Counted from the stretch's first letter, positions 1-9,602 are shown. The stretch: 64,000 nucleotides of DNA from Chamaelirium japonicum (GCA_947650365.1 OX393551.1:58533744-58597743); one strand, 5' to 3'. Numbers and translations are program-made. Notes: a model not told the origin generated them from the sequence alone.

Positions 1-206
1 TGCATACCGAGTGGGTACCGAGAGCATACCGAGTGGTTACCGAGACCCTTTTGGTGCAAGCCAAAAAGTCTCGGTTTTGCATGGGGGTGTTTCCGAAAAG
101 GCAGTGCGTTTTTCGACCGAGTGGATACCGAGAGGGTACCGAGTGCATACCGAGTGGTTACCGAGAGCATACCGAGTGGTTACCGAGAGGGTACCGAGAC
201 CCGTTT
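1..206. repeat. 11-bp minisatellite, two blocks
   Basis: Units of the form NTACCGAG followed by TGG or AGC/AGG alternate, so a 22-bp higher-order unit is visible. Block one covers about 1-52 and block two about 119-206. The 66 bp between them carry an AAAAAGTCTCGGTTTTGC motif that resembles sequence near 3301. No gene is apparent; open frames here are translations of the repeat. Confidence 0.85.
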
Positions 207-216
207 GGTGAGGGAA

Positions 217-492
217 TATCTTTTCTCTTTATTCCTTCTTTGGCTTTGACTCGGATGAGAGCAAACGTCGCTCTCTCTCTCTTTCCTTCTTTGTTTCTCA
301 TTCACGTGAGATTACATTACCCCGCTTTCTCTTTCCTTTCCCACTCTCTCTTTCCTCTTTGGCTTTGACCCGCATGTGAGAGCAGACGTCTTTTTTCATT
401 TCTCTCTCTCTCCTTCCATCTTTGTTTCTCATTCACGTGAGATTACATTACCCCGCTCTCTCTTTCCTTTCCCACTCTCTCTTTCCTCTGTG
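217..492. repeat. 131-bp CT-rich tandem duplication
   Basis: Two adjacent copies share TTCACGTGAGATTACATTAC at 301 and 432, giving a 131-bp period. Each copy is rich in CTCTCT and contains TTTGGCTTTGAC. It directly abuts the HSP90 fragment and may belong to the element that carries it. Confidence 0.8.
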
Positions 493-507
493 CGACGAGG
501 GATCAGA

Positions 508-746
508 CCTCTCCCAACGCCGCTGTCGACGATGGAGATCGTGCTCGTGGCCTTGTCGGGGATGATGTGGATGAAGAGCTCCGACTGGGCGTCCAGCTTG
601 CTCTTGTCCGTCAGGCTCTTGAATCGTAACTTGTCCAGCGCATCGGAGGCGTTGCTGATGAGCTCGCGAAGGAAGATCTCCTTGTTGGAGTAGAAGGCGT
701 TGAAGATGAGGCTCAGCAGCTGGTTGATCTCCGCCTGGATGATGAA
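508..746 (-). pseudogene. HSP90 N-terminal fragment
   Basis: On the minus strand one frame reads [19 protein letters not shown] and continues through [40 protein letters not shown] and ISIVDSGVG. This is the start of the N-terminal ATPase (GHKL) domain of a cytosolic HSP90 chaperone, roughly residues 10-85 of a protein of about 700 residues. Similarity stops after the DSG(V/I)G motif near 508, and on the other side just before the usual start codon region near 746. There is no start codon, no remaining ATPase domain and no middle or C-terminal domain. It is therefore a captured or transduplicated exon piece. Codons are very GC-rich at third positions. It is joined head-to-head, within a few bases, to a CYP84A fragment on the opposite strand. 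Confidence 0.88.
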
Positions 747-1281
747 GAGCTCTGCGTCATCAAGCTCTTCAGCCGCAAGCGCGCCGAGTCCTGGGCCTCA
801 GTCCGTGACGAGGTGGACGTCACCGTCCGTGCCGCCGCCGTCTCCGCGGCCGGATCCCCGGTCGACATCGGCCTGCTGGTCTTCAACCTCACCATGAACA
901 TCACCTTCCGGGCGGCCTTCGGGTCGCGGAACCGCGAGGAGCAGGACGAGTTCATCGCCATCCTGCAGGAGTTCTCGAAGCTGTTCGGCGCGTTCAACAT
1001 CGGCGACTTCATCCCGTGGCTCAAGTGGTTCGACCCGCAGGGCATCAACAAGCGGCTAAACAAGGCCCGCGGGTCACTGGACCGCTTCATCGACACACTC
1101 ACCGACGTGCACATCTTGAACCCGAAGGAATCCGACGCCCCGAACGCCGACATGGTCGACAAAATGATCGCCTTCCTTGCGGAGCCAAACCGGAGCGGAG
1201 GGGCGGCCGCCGCCGCCGCCGCCGATGATCTCCAGATGAGCCTCAGGCTGTCTAGGAATAACATCAAGTCCATTATCATAG
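747..1281 (+). pseudogene. CYP84A (ferulate/coniferaldehyde 5-hydroxylase) fragment
   Basis: The plus strand encodes [21 protein letters not shown], then LVFNLTMNI, AAFGSRN, QDEFIAILQEFSKLFGAFNI, IPWLKWFDPQGIN, ADMVDKMIAFL and ADDLQ..LSRNNIKSIII. These are signature stretches of CYP84A (F5H), the P450 that 5-hydroxylates coniferaldehyde or ferulate in syringyl-lignin and sinapate synthesis. The piece corresponds to the region from helix C to the start of helix I. It ends just before the usual oxygen-binding motif of helix I. The membrane anchor, ExxR, PERF and heme-binding Cys regions are absent, so no enzyme can be made. The reading frame is open across the fragment, and a short alanine run (AAAAAAA) lies in the variable segment. 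Frame and content fit CYP84A much better than other P450 families. It is interpreted as a captured exon piece. Confidence 0.88.
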
Positions 1282-1740
1282 TACGATCGTCTCGCCCTTT
1301 GGGTTTGGGTTGAGGTTGCAACGGGTTGAGCTGTGCTGCTGTGAGAAGGTTGCGCAGAGAGAGGCGTGCGGCTCAGGTGGAGGTCGTGGTAGCGGCGTGC
1401 GGCTCCGGACGCGGACGGAGGCGGTGGTTAGCGGCTTCGGGCGTGGGTTCCGGCCGGGTTGGAGGTGGGCAGGGGTGCTGGCCATGCGGGTTGCACCCCC
1501 GCGCCTTCTTTTCCTTTCTTTGCATTCACCCTTGGTGAGAGGAAGGGCAGGCGAGAGAGAGCCCACGGTGAGAGAGAGACCTCGGTGGGAGAGAGGGTTC
1601 GAATGAGAGAGCGCGTGGGGGAAGAGTCGGCTTCCTCGTCCCTCCCTTTACTTCATGTCTCGGGCCGCGCCACGTGCTGAGGACGCACGCTGGAGGGGGG
1701 GGGTCGCTTTGTTCGTCTGACCCTCTCGAGGTTGCGTCGG
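1282..1740. other. GA/CT-rich spacer, no gene seen
   Basis: CYP84A similarity stops at about 1281. The remainder is G-rich, then GAGAGAG-rich (1550-1620), with a G run at 1695-1704. No coding similarity or terminal repeat was recognised. Confidence 0.5.
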
Positions 1741-2110
1741 GCCGATGCGTATAAGGCGCCATTGCATTGGCGTCGAAAAACTCAAAAACTTCGGATAGCC
1801 GTAACTTTTCATACACAAGCCGGATCGATGCGTATAAGGCGCCATTGCGTCGGCATCGAAAAACTGATCAAGATTGACGTGAAATATGGTTCACCTTGAC
1901 GTACAACTTTTCCGATGTCTGTCTTTGAAGAAAAATACCTCAAAAACTTCGGATAGCCGTAACTTTTCATACACAAGCCGGATCGATGCGTATAAGGCGC
2001 CATCACGTCGGCACCGAAAAATCGATCAAAGTGGACGTGAAGCATCATACACTTTAACGTGTAACATTTTCGATATTCATCTTCGTAAAAAGGTGACTTA
2101 AAAAGCAAGC
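1741..2110. repeat. Irregular tandem repeat around GATGCGTATAAGGCGCCAT
   Basis: The core GATGCGTATAAGGCGCCAT occurs at about 1743, 1827 and 1985. The longer segment with ACTTCGGATAGCCGTAACTT repeats at 1791 and 1949 (158-bp period). A poly-T run follows at about 2118-2130. No gene is seen. Confidence 0.75.
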
Positions 2111-2419
2111 AGGCCAGTTTTTTTTTTTTTGCTCGCATCTCTGAGACGCATTGACTTGCAATAATTCACGTATCACTGGTCGGCACCCAACTGCACCTAG
2201 TTACTGTGTTCACTAGGGACTACAGTCAGGCCTCCACGATGACGTGGTGGTTACCGCGGGTCCACCCCCAGATGAGAGAGGAATTTCCAAGCTTGTGAAG
2301 TTTGTACAACCAACTTGATAGTTTTATTTGAGATGTTATTCAACCAACTCAATAGAAGATAGCTCTTCGTCTTTGAATGATCATTGTGTGTGGATGACAC
2401 TTGAATCGGGTTAATTAAT
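2111..2419. other. Spacer before minisatellite
   Basis: No gene is seen. Positions about 2180-2240 (CACCTAGTTACTGTGTTCAC) resemble about 3480-3540 on the far side of the minisatellite (CACCTGGTTACTGTATTCAC). This suggests diverged direct repeats flanking it. Confidence 0.4.
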
Positions 2420-3292
2420 AGATTTTGGATGACGTCGAGCACCCTCCTTCTCGGTTTTCTAACGAAACCACGAGGTGGGTTGATATTGATGCCGAACACC
2501 CCCCCTCTTGGTTTTTTGTCGAAACCGAGGGGTGGGTTGCTGATGGTGTGCCGTCGCATCCCCCCCCTAGCTTGGTTTTTGTACGAAACTGAGTGGGGGC
2601 TGCTTGTTGATGCCGACACACACACCCTCTCGGTTTTCTAACGAAACCGAGGGGTATGCTGCTGATGGTGTGCCGTCACCCCTTCCCCACTCGGTTTTTG
2701 TGCGAAACCGAGGGGGGGTTGCTTGTTGATACCGACACACACCCCCTCTCGGTTTTCTGACGAAACCGAGGGGTGTGCTGCTGATGGTGTGCCGTCACCC
2801 CCTCCCCACTCGGTTTTTGTATGAAACCGAGGGGGAGTTACTTGTTGATGCCGACACACACACCCTCTCGGTTTTCTAACAAAACCGAGGAGTGTGCTGC
2901 TGATGGTGTGCCGTCACCCCTTCCCCACTCGGTTTTTGTGCGAAACTGAGGGGGGGTTGCTTGTTGATGCCGATACACACCCCCTCTCGGTTTTCTGACG
3001 AAACCGAGGGGTGGGCTGCTTGTTGATGCCGACACACCCCCCCTCTCGGTTTTCTGACGAAACCGAGGGGTGGGCTGCTTGTTGATGCCGACACACACCC
3101 CCTCTCGGTTTTCTGACGAAACCGAGGGGTGGGCTGCTGGTTGATGTCGACACACCCCCCTCTCGGTTTTCTGACGAAACCGAGGGGTGGGATGCTTGTT
3201 GATGCCGACCCATACCCCTTCCCCACTCGGTTTTTGTGCGAAACCGAGGGGGGGGCTGCTTGTTGGTGCCGACACCCCATTATTGGGGCTGC
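2420..3292. repeat. ~59-bp minisatellite with built-in palindromes
   Basis: About 15 units of 57-60 bp. Each contains the inverted pair CTCGGTTTT ... AAAACCGAG or close variants (for example CTCGGTTTTCTGACGAAACC), followed by a CTGCTTGTTGATGCCGACAC linker and a C run. Two sub-types are mixed, one with TTTCTGACGAAACC and one with TTTTTGTGCGAAACC. The last four units are nearly identical, which suggests recent homogenisation. Long open frames across it are repeat translations, not genes. Confidence 0.92.
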
Positions 3293-3779
3293 TAGAAGAG
3301 GCCAAAAAGTGTCGGTATTGAAAATAGTGTATTTTTCGAATTTCAGCCCCATTCGAAACCGACACTTTTTCGGTAAAACGCTGGTGCGCGGGGATGTCGG
3401 CGAGGGACAATGCTATATCCAAGGGGGTATCTTAGAGATAATCTAGGATGACATCGCATGATGGCCAGCCGGTCTTCACCCAATGTATTACCGCACCTGG
3501 TTACTGTATTCACCAGGTACTACGGTCACGTGAGGGTGTTGACTTGGCCAGGATCAAGGAAGCACCATTTTATCCCGTGTTACCCACCGTCGACTGCACC
3601 AGTGTGGAGACACACACTGACAGAGTCAGATCAACCACCCTCTGACCGATTTGGAACCGTTAGTCGTCGAAAAAAAGGTGATGGCCAGTGACAATCTGAT
3701 GCTTGGACCTGAGTAACAAGACTAAGCCTGAACTTTTGATCGAATACCAATACGTCGGCGACGACGTCTCGAACTTTGT
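3293..3779. other. Spacer, no gene seen
   Basis: It includes CCAAAAAGTGTCGGTATTG near 3302, similar to the motif near 62-80, and the diverged copy of the 2180-2240 sequence. No coding similarity was found. Confidence 0.4.
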
Positions 3780-4850
3780 CTTCAAATGCCAAGGGCTGGG
3801 CCTTGGGCTTGTAGAGTGTTAAGGCGTTGGTCGCCTCGAACTTTGTCTTCAAGTGCCAAGGGCTGGGCCTTGGGCTTGTAGAGTGCCGAGGCGCTGGTCG
3901 CCTCGGACTTTGTCTTCAAGTACCAAGGGCTGGGCCTTGGGCTTGTAGAGTGCCGAGGCACTGGTCACCTCGGACTTTGCCTTCAAGTGCCAAGGGCTGG
4001 GCCTTGGGCTTGTAGAGTGCCGAGGCGTTGGTCGCCTCGGACTTTGTCTTCGAGTGCCAAGGGCTAGGCCTTGGGCTTGTGGAGTGCCGAGGCATTGATC
4101 GCCTCGGACTTTGTCTTCGAGTGCCAAGGGCAGGGCCTTGGGCTTATAGAGTGCCGAGGCGTTGGTCGCCTCGGACTTTGTCTTCAAGTGCCAAGGGCTG
4201 GGCCTTGGGCTTGTAGAGTGCCGAGGCGTTAGTCGCCTCGGACTTTGTCTTCGAGTGCCAAGGGCAGGGCCTTGGGCTTATAGAGTGCCGAGGCGTTGAT
4301 CGCCTCGGACTTTGTCTTCGAGTGCCAAGGGCAGGGCCTTGGGCTTATAGAGTACCGAGGCGTTAGTCGCCTCGGACTTTGTCTTCGAGTGCCAAGGGCT
4401 GGGCCTTGGGCTTGTAGAGTGCCGAGGCATTGATCGCCTCGGACTTTGTCTTCGAGTGCCAAGGGCTGGGCCTTGGGCTTGTAGAGTGCCGAGGCATTGA
4501 TCGCCTCGGACTTTGCCTTCGAGTGCCAAGGGCTGGGCCTTGGGTTTGTAGAGTGCCGAGGCGCTGATCGCCTCGGACTTTGCCTTCGAGTGCCGAGGGC
4601 AGGGCCTTGGGCTTATGGAGTGCCGAGGCGTTGGTCGCCTCGGACTTTGTCTTCGAGTGCCAAGGACTGGGCCTTGGGCTCGTAGAGTGCCGAGGCATTG
4701 GTCGCCTCGGACTTTGTCTTCAAGTGCCAAGGACTGGGACTTGGGCTTGTAGAGTGCCGAGGCATTGGTCGCCTCGGACTTTTATCTTCGAGTGCCAAGG
4801 GCTAGGCCTTGGGCTCGTAGAGTGCCGAGGCATTGGTCACCTCGGATAAG
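3780..4850. repeat. 67-bp minisatellite (about 16 units)
   Basis: The unit is GCCGAGGCGTTGGTCGCCTC, GGACTTTGTCTTCGAGTGCC, then AAGGGCTGGGCCTTGGGCTT and GTAGAGT. Starts at 4019 and 4086 give a period of 67. Each unit contains a GCCGAGGC..GCCTCGG hairpin. Because 67 is not a multiple of three, frames rotate between units. It lies downstream of a minus-strand gag, so it probably forms the 3' untranslated part of that element. Confidence 0.92.
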
Positions 4851-5505
4851 TATAGTTGATAGTTTAGCTTGACCTGGATTGTCAGGAGCATTTTTATCTG
4901 ACTTTCGCCTTGAAAGGGCGTAGCCGAATTGCCTTCGAGCTTCCGACTTGAATGGGCGGAATCGAAGGTCTTTGGTTGACCTGGGTTGCCAGGAGCATTT
5001 TATCGGACTTTAGCCTAGAGAGGGCGTACCCGAATTGCCTTCGAGCTTCCGATTTGAACGGGCGGAATCGAAGGTCTTTGGTTGACCTGGGTTGCCAGGA
5101 GCCTTTTATCGGACTTTAGCCTCAAGAGGGCGTAGCCGAATTGCCTTCGAGCTTCCGACTTGAATGGGCGGAATCGAAGGTCTTTGGTTGACCTGGGTTG
5201 CCAGGAGCCTTTTTATCGGACTTTAGCCTTGAGAGGGCGTAGCCGAATTGCCTTCGAGCTTCCGACTTGAATGGGCGGAATCGAAGGTCTTTGGTTGACC
5301 TGGGTTGCCAGGAGCCTTTTTATCGGACTTTAGCCTCGAGAGGGTGTAGCCGAATTGCCTTTAAGCCTCCGACTTGAACGGGCGGAATCGAAGGTCTTTG
5401 GCTGACCTGGGTTGCCAGGAGCCTTTTATCGGACTTTAGCCTCGAGAGGGCGTAGCCGAATTGCCTTCGAGCTTCTGACTCGAATTGGGCGGAATCGAAC
5501 TTCGA
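4851..5505. repeat. ~107-bp tandem repeat (about 6 units)
   Basis: GACCTGGGTTGCCAGGAG recurs at 4978, 5084, 5190, 5297 and 5404 (106-107 bp spacing), with a diverged copy near 4870. Units also share CGTAGCCGAATTGCCTTCGA and GGCGGAATCGAAGGTCTTTG. It is contiguous with the 67-bp array and with the end of gag. Confidence 0.9.
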
Positions 5506-5534
5506 GAGATTTGATTTTGAGAAAAAAAAGATAC

Positions 5535-5540
5535 TTTATT
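5535..5540 (-). promoter_or_regulatory. Possible AATAAA polyadenylation signal
   Basis: AATAAA occurs on the minus strand about 95 bp after the gag stop, in an AT-rich stretch before the tandem repeats. It could end the gag transcript. This is a motif match only. Confidence 0.35.
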
Positions 5541-5634
5541 GATATAAAAAAGTTGCAGTTACACTTTTCCAGAAGTTGACCCGCGGTATCCACGTATTAC
5601 ATTGACTTTCTTTTCTCCACTGCTGCAACCTCTC

Positions 5635-7305
5635 CTACTCTCGACCTGGTTCCTTATTAGCGAGGTAGCCATCGAGCCGCCCTTCTTGGATCAGGTCTTC
5701 GATGTGATGCTTTAGCCTCCGACATGTAGAGGTTGGGTGGCCATGGCTGCGATGAAACTCACAGTAGGCTGTCGTATCTCCCGCCTGGTCGGAATTTGGA
5801 GGGAGAGGCTGTGGCCACTTGCAGAAGGGCTCGTTTTGTAAGTAGGCGAAGATGTCTTCAATGGAGGTGTTCAGCTCAGTGAACACCCTTTGCTCCCTTG
5901 GAGTTCGCCTCTTTTCTGCTGGAGGGGCTTTCGGATCTTCATTGTACCTTTTGGCCTGGGCCTTTTGGTCGGACGCAGCATGGGCAGACTTCTTGTAGTG
6001 TGCTTCATTCGGGGCTTCATCATCTTTCTTATGTCGGGAGTCGCGAGACTCGCGGGGCTCGCGTAATCTTCTGGCCCGCTGATTGTCTTCCACCTCTATC
6101 TCCCGCTGTACGCGCTTGAACATCGCTTCCAGGTTACTGGGAGGATGCCGGATGAAGTCGGTGTAGACGTGGAGCTCTGGCCGGATAGCATTCTGGAATG
6201 CCAGCATGATGGCCTCCTCATTATGGGACCGACCGGTGAGCTCAGAGTGCTCATTATGAAACCTCATCGTGAAGCTCCTTAGAGACTCATCGGAGCCCAT
6301 CTTCAGCCGGTAGAGTGTATCCAACTTCTTTTCCGGCTTTAAGTTTAGCCGGTAATGGTCCATGAAGAGTTCAGCCAATTCTTTGAATGTAGTCACCATA
6401 CCAGTAGGCAGTGTGTAGTACCAGTCGAGGGTAGGTCCCTCGAGGCTTCCCGCAAACATACGGCAGAGAACATGGTTCTCAAATTCGTAGGGCGTCAGGG
6501 CCTGCTTGTAGGCTAGGATATGGAGAGCAGGGTCTCCCTGGATGCAGTTGAACTTTGGTAGGTTCGGTGCTCGCCAACCCATAGGAAATGGTGTTGCAAG
6601 AACCTTGGGATGCAGTGGCCCCACCGAGGTGATTAGTTGCCTACGGTCTTGATGGCGGCGTCCCACGTCGGCAGTATGCCTTAGTCGGTTGAGCAGCTTG
6701 CGGGCATCTGTTGCTTTCGTGTGCGAAGAGATAGAATGTCTAGTGGACCCTGTTGATTGAGGCGATCCTTCTCCGTGATAGTTGGGCGCACCGTTGACGT
6801 CGAGGCGATCCCACACCGTTTGCCTTGGTGCTTGTGTGGATACTTGACGCCTCTCGATACGTGGCACATGTGATTCTTCAAGATGATGAATCACGGCGGG
6901 GCGAGTCCTTGGTTGGTCTTCATCAGCAGTTGGAGAGTTGTGGGCCACAACCTCCGCTCTTTCAGCTACCTTCTTTAGGGAATCCCTTCTTGCTCGAGGG
7001 CTGTGTTCCTCTTGAGAAGGTTCAACAGCTGGAAATCAGCAGCCGAAATTTGGTATGTAGCTGAACCGTTATCTCCTTGGGCGGCGTGCTCTTTGCCAGA
7101 TCGTTGCCTCGGGAATGGTGGGTCTCGCCGATCGCGGTGCCCTTCTGGATGGCTGCCTTGCGGCCCCAGCCGCTCCCGAACATTTCTTCGGTTGGTTGCA
7201 ACCGAGACTTCTTGTTCTTCTTCGATCAGCATATCATTTGTTCGTTCAGCACCCGCCTTTGGTGGGTTGGTGCTGGCCTTCACCATCGAGCGTGTTGATG
7301 TCGGC
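5635..7305 (-). pseudogene. gag: Tat-type Ty3/gypsy gag, gag-only, one frameshift
   Basis: The main frame (6948 to 5635, 437 residues) contains a retrotransposon gag core (LPKFNCIQGDPALHILAYKQ, LEGPTLDWYYTLP, LFMDHYRLNLKP, SLRSFTMRFHNE) and a Cys/His knuckle, CEFHRSHGHPTSTC, followed by LKHHIEDLIQEG. This is the usual end of Tat gag proteins. An upstream segment begins at 7305 and is in another frame. It ends in a stop near 6975, and the two join if a single base is gained or lost there, so the full gag would be about 550 residues. Gag binds genomic RNA and builds the virus-like particle. No protease, RT, RNase H or integrase follows; the frame closes with TAG and then tandem repeats begin. 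It is probably a non-autonomous gag-only element relying on an autonomous partner. Confidence 0.8.
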
Positions 7306-7404
7306 GTGATGAAGGCTTTGAGGTTGATTTGGAGGAGGACTTGTGGCTCGTCACCACAAGCTGAATAGGAGTCGGTAGAGGTGTGGGTAAGACCTCTATC
7401 GATA

Positions 7405-7421
7405 TCCCACAGACGGCGCCA
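7405..7421 (-). promoter_or_regulatory. Primer-binding-site region
   Basis: The minus strand reads TGGCGCCGTCTGTGGGA, six bases downstream of the LTR end. This sequence is common just inside the 5' LTR of plant Tat-type gypsy elements. Its first 8 bases (TGGCGCCG) complement the 3' end of tRNA-Asp. It fixes the element's orientation as minus. Confidence 0.75.
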
Positions 7422-7426
7422 AAGAT

Positions 7427-8040
7427 TGTGGGGGGAAATTTCCGAGCCGCCTTGATCGGGAACCCCGCCCCACAGCCTTGATTGAATGTGGATGGTTTGT
7501 AGAGTTAAAGAGATGGGAGAATAGATAGAGAGAATAAAGAGCGATAACACAAGGATTGGTGACGGAGTTCGGCCTTACGACCTACGTCTCCGGGCGAGAG
7601 GTGCCACCTGATCTTCACTATAATTTGAATATAAAGGGTTGAGCGTTCTCTCGACAGGCCGAGAGAAGCTTCGTACAGTGGGGTTGCAAGGAGCAACTAG
7701 AAGAGAACAAGGTGGGGAGAATAGAGCTCTAGCACTTGCTCTGGGATCCTCCTCCTCTGATTGAATGGCCAACCCACTTCCTGGATGCCTTGGGGGTCCT
7801 TTTGTAGCGTAGGCACGTGCCCGATATGGCGGTGATGACGTGACGATGATGACGTGGCACTGGTTCTGGGCCTCCTTGCTGGGCCCTTATTGGGCCGTTG
7901 TTCGGGCCCAATAAGGGGTAGGGCTTGATCTGCGAGCCTCGTAGAGTGGGCCCATGTGAGCCCAGGCGGGCTTACCCATTTGGGCCGTTGTGCGGGCCCA
8001 TGCTGCTCTGATCTGGTCCGGTACAATTTTTGCACCCACA
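7427..8040 (-). mobile_element. 5' LTR of the gag-only element
   Basis: 614 bp. On the minus strand it begins TGTGGGTGC and ends CCCCCCACA, followed by the primer-binding region. It contains the CCTACGTCTCC/GTCACCAATCC type of U5 sequence seen in many plant gypsy LTRs. It inserts into the antisense-ORF region of the neighbouring element; the right target flank is GCCTA. The second LTR was not found to the left, so that end is truncated, diverged or outside the window. Confidence 0.75.
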
Positions 8041-8284
8041 GCCTACGCGACCCAGCCGAGCCAGACGGTATGGCTCGCTCGTCTCGCCCGAGGGAAGGAG
8101 AGGGACTATAACCGGAGCTCATCTCCGACTCCTCTACCTCCACATACTGATTACCTGTCGACAGCACGTCCTCTACCCAGTCGTCGGGGAGGGAGTGCAG
8201 GTCGTCGGCAGCGGACTGTCGCATGGAGCGAGCGAGAAGAGCGCGTCCAGCCTCTTCATCGCTGGAAGACTCAGTCAGCAAAAC

Positions 8285-9190
8285 TCACCTCCTTGATTTC
8301 CCAGCCGGCGCAGCTATGGGGCGCACGGCCGGTCGGCTGCTCTCGCCTGCAGCTTTAGTCGACTTCGCGCGCCGTCTGAAGACCACGCAAAGTTTAGATG
8401 TAGCGGTGTTTGGATTGAAGCGTCTGACGGAGCTGACGTACCTGTCAGGAAGCTCAGAAGAGTAAGAAATGGGCTCTTCTCCCCTACCGAACGCCGCACG
8501 CTGTTTGCCTTTCTTTGAAGTGGAGCTGTAGGACCTGACGACCGGTAGCTTCGGAAACAGCTGCCGCCAGTCGTCGTCATTGTTTGTCACCTGCTTGATG
8601 AGTTGGTCCAACTCCTCTTCAACAGCTTCGGGACATTGAAGCTGCCTGGAGGGGTAGTACTCCTCAATGGTCGCGGCGAGTTGGGAGAGGCGACTGGGAA
8701 CGTTGAAGCCACCCCTCCAAGGTCCCCCGACCACAATGGGGCATTCTTTCCAAGTCCTTACTGAATCAGCTAAACCCCCAATAGGAGGGCGACTGCCTGC
8801 ACGCGCCTGCAGGCTGAAGTACTAGAAGATGCTGCCAGGCGTCACCTTGTAGTCTTTGAGGAAATACTTCTTCAGCAGGTACGCGACGCAAAGCTGCTGC
8901 CCCGCCTGCACTTCTATCTCTTCCATACAGCGGAGGATCCTCCAGCCGTTGCCAGCTAGCTGGCCAGGAGACACGCTCATGCGCTCCAGTAGACGACCAG
9001 AGAAACTCGCCAGGGGAAGCCGCATGCCGCAGCGAAGCTGACCGAGCGTGACGACGGTGTGGTCGTCGTCTGATGAGTCCAGAGGATCGGTAGCGAAAGA
9101 AAGCGAAATCTCGTCTGGAATACCGTATGCTGCCCGGACATCCTCCATCAGAGGGAACTTGTTCGGCACCGTGAACCAGGTGAAAGACAT
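8285..9190 (-). pseudogene. Antisense ORF, putative gypsy-type transposon protein (PF04195-like)
   Basis: The chosen start is the ATG at 9188-9190 (MSFTWFTVPNKF). The protein shows GMRLPLASFSGRLLERM, VSPGQLAGNGWRILR, a LKKYF segment, SIF-stop-YFSLQARAG, PPIGGLADSVRTWKE and VVGGPWRGGF. This order resembles the 'putative gypsy type transposon' domain (PF04195) found in extra ORFs of plant gypsy elements; its function is unknown. One in-frame TAG (8822-8824) splits it. The frame continues on both sides, so a CAG-to-TAG change or readthrough is possible. It ends with TGA just after GGTGAGT, which could equally be a splice donor. The frame stays open beyond the stop to the inserted LTR at 8040. 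The family assignment comes from motif memory. Confidence 0.6.
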
Positions 9191-9205
9191 CTTCGCCGCA
9201 GGTCT

Positions 9206-9330
9206 TCGACGTGTATACAAACGAGCCGACACGCGAGTCTTCGACGTGTATCCAAAGGAGCTGACGTGCAGGCACTCGACGTGTATACAAACGAGCCGAT
9301 ACGCAAGTCTTCGACGTGTATTCAAGCGAA
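9206..9330. repeat. Short tandem repeat in antisense leader
   Basis: TCGACGTGTATACAAACGAG-type units occur four times with 33-38 bp spacing, between the antisense TATA box and its ORF. Confidence 0.75.
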
Positions 9331-9402
9331 ACTCCTCCCGAATGAACCTTCAGCCGCAGAGGAAAGATCTGAAGCAGAAGAGAGAAACGAACCATCTTAC
9401 TC

Positions 9403-9412
9403 CTATTTATAG
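9403..9412 (-). promoter_or_regulatory. TATA box for the antisense ORF
   Basis: CTATAAATAG on the minus strand, about 215 bp upstream of the ATG at 9190. It suggests the antisense ORF has its own core promoter inside the element. Confidence 0.6.
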
Positions 9413-9567
9413 ACAAAGTTGGAGATGGATGGGTTCGAATTTCGAGGAGGCGAGGTGGCGGCGCCCGGTGACGCCATGTGGCGAAAAATCAGAAGAAACT
9501 CTAGATAGCTGTTTTTGAGTTGCAACAGCCTCGAACTGAGACAGGCACGCAAATCAAGGCAAATCAT

Positions 9568-9602
9568 CCTGACCGGGCGGGACCGAGGATCGCCCGGTCA
9601 GG
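9568..9602. repeat. 12-bp perfect inverted repeat (hairpin)
   Basis: CCTGACCGGGCG at 9568-9579 pairs with CGCCCGGTCAGG at 9591-9602 across an 11-base loop. It lies directly beside the polypurine tract and 3' LTR. Confidence 0.9.

Noticed and set aside
713..1321. Long minus-strand frame across the HSP90/CYP84A region
   Set aside because: It is the antisense shadow of the GC-rich CYP84A fragment; no family similarity in that frame.
2838..3422. Long frames in the 2.4-3.3 kb array
   Set aside because: They are translations of a 59-bp repeat (GINKQP/RFRQKTER-like periods), with no domain.
3849..4849. Frames on both strands in the 67-bp array
   Set aside because: Repeat artefacts on both strands with a three-unit periodicity.
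1..4850. CRISPR-like arrays
   Set aside because: Repeats are adjacent minisatellite units without unique spacers, in a plant nuclear context.
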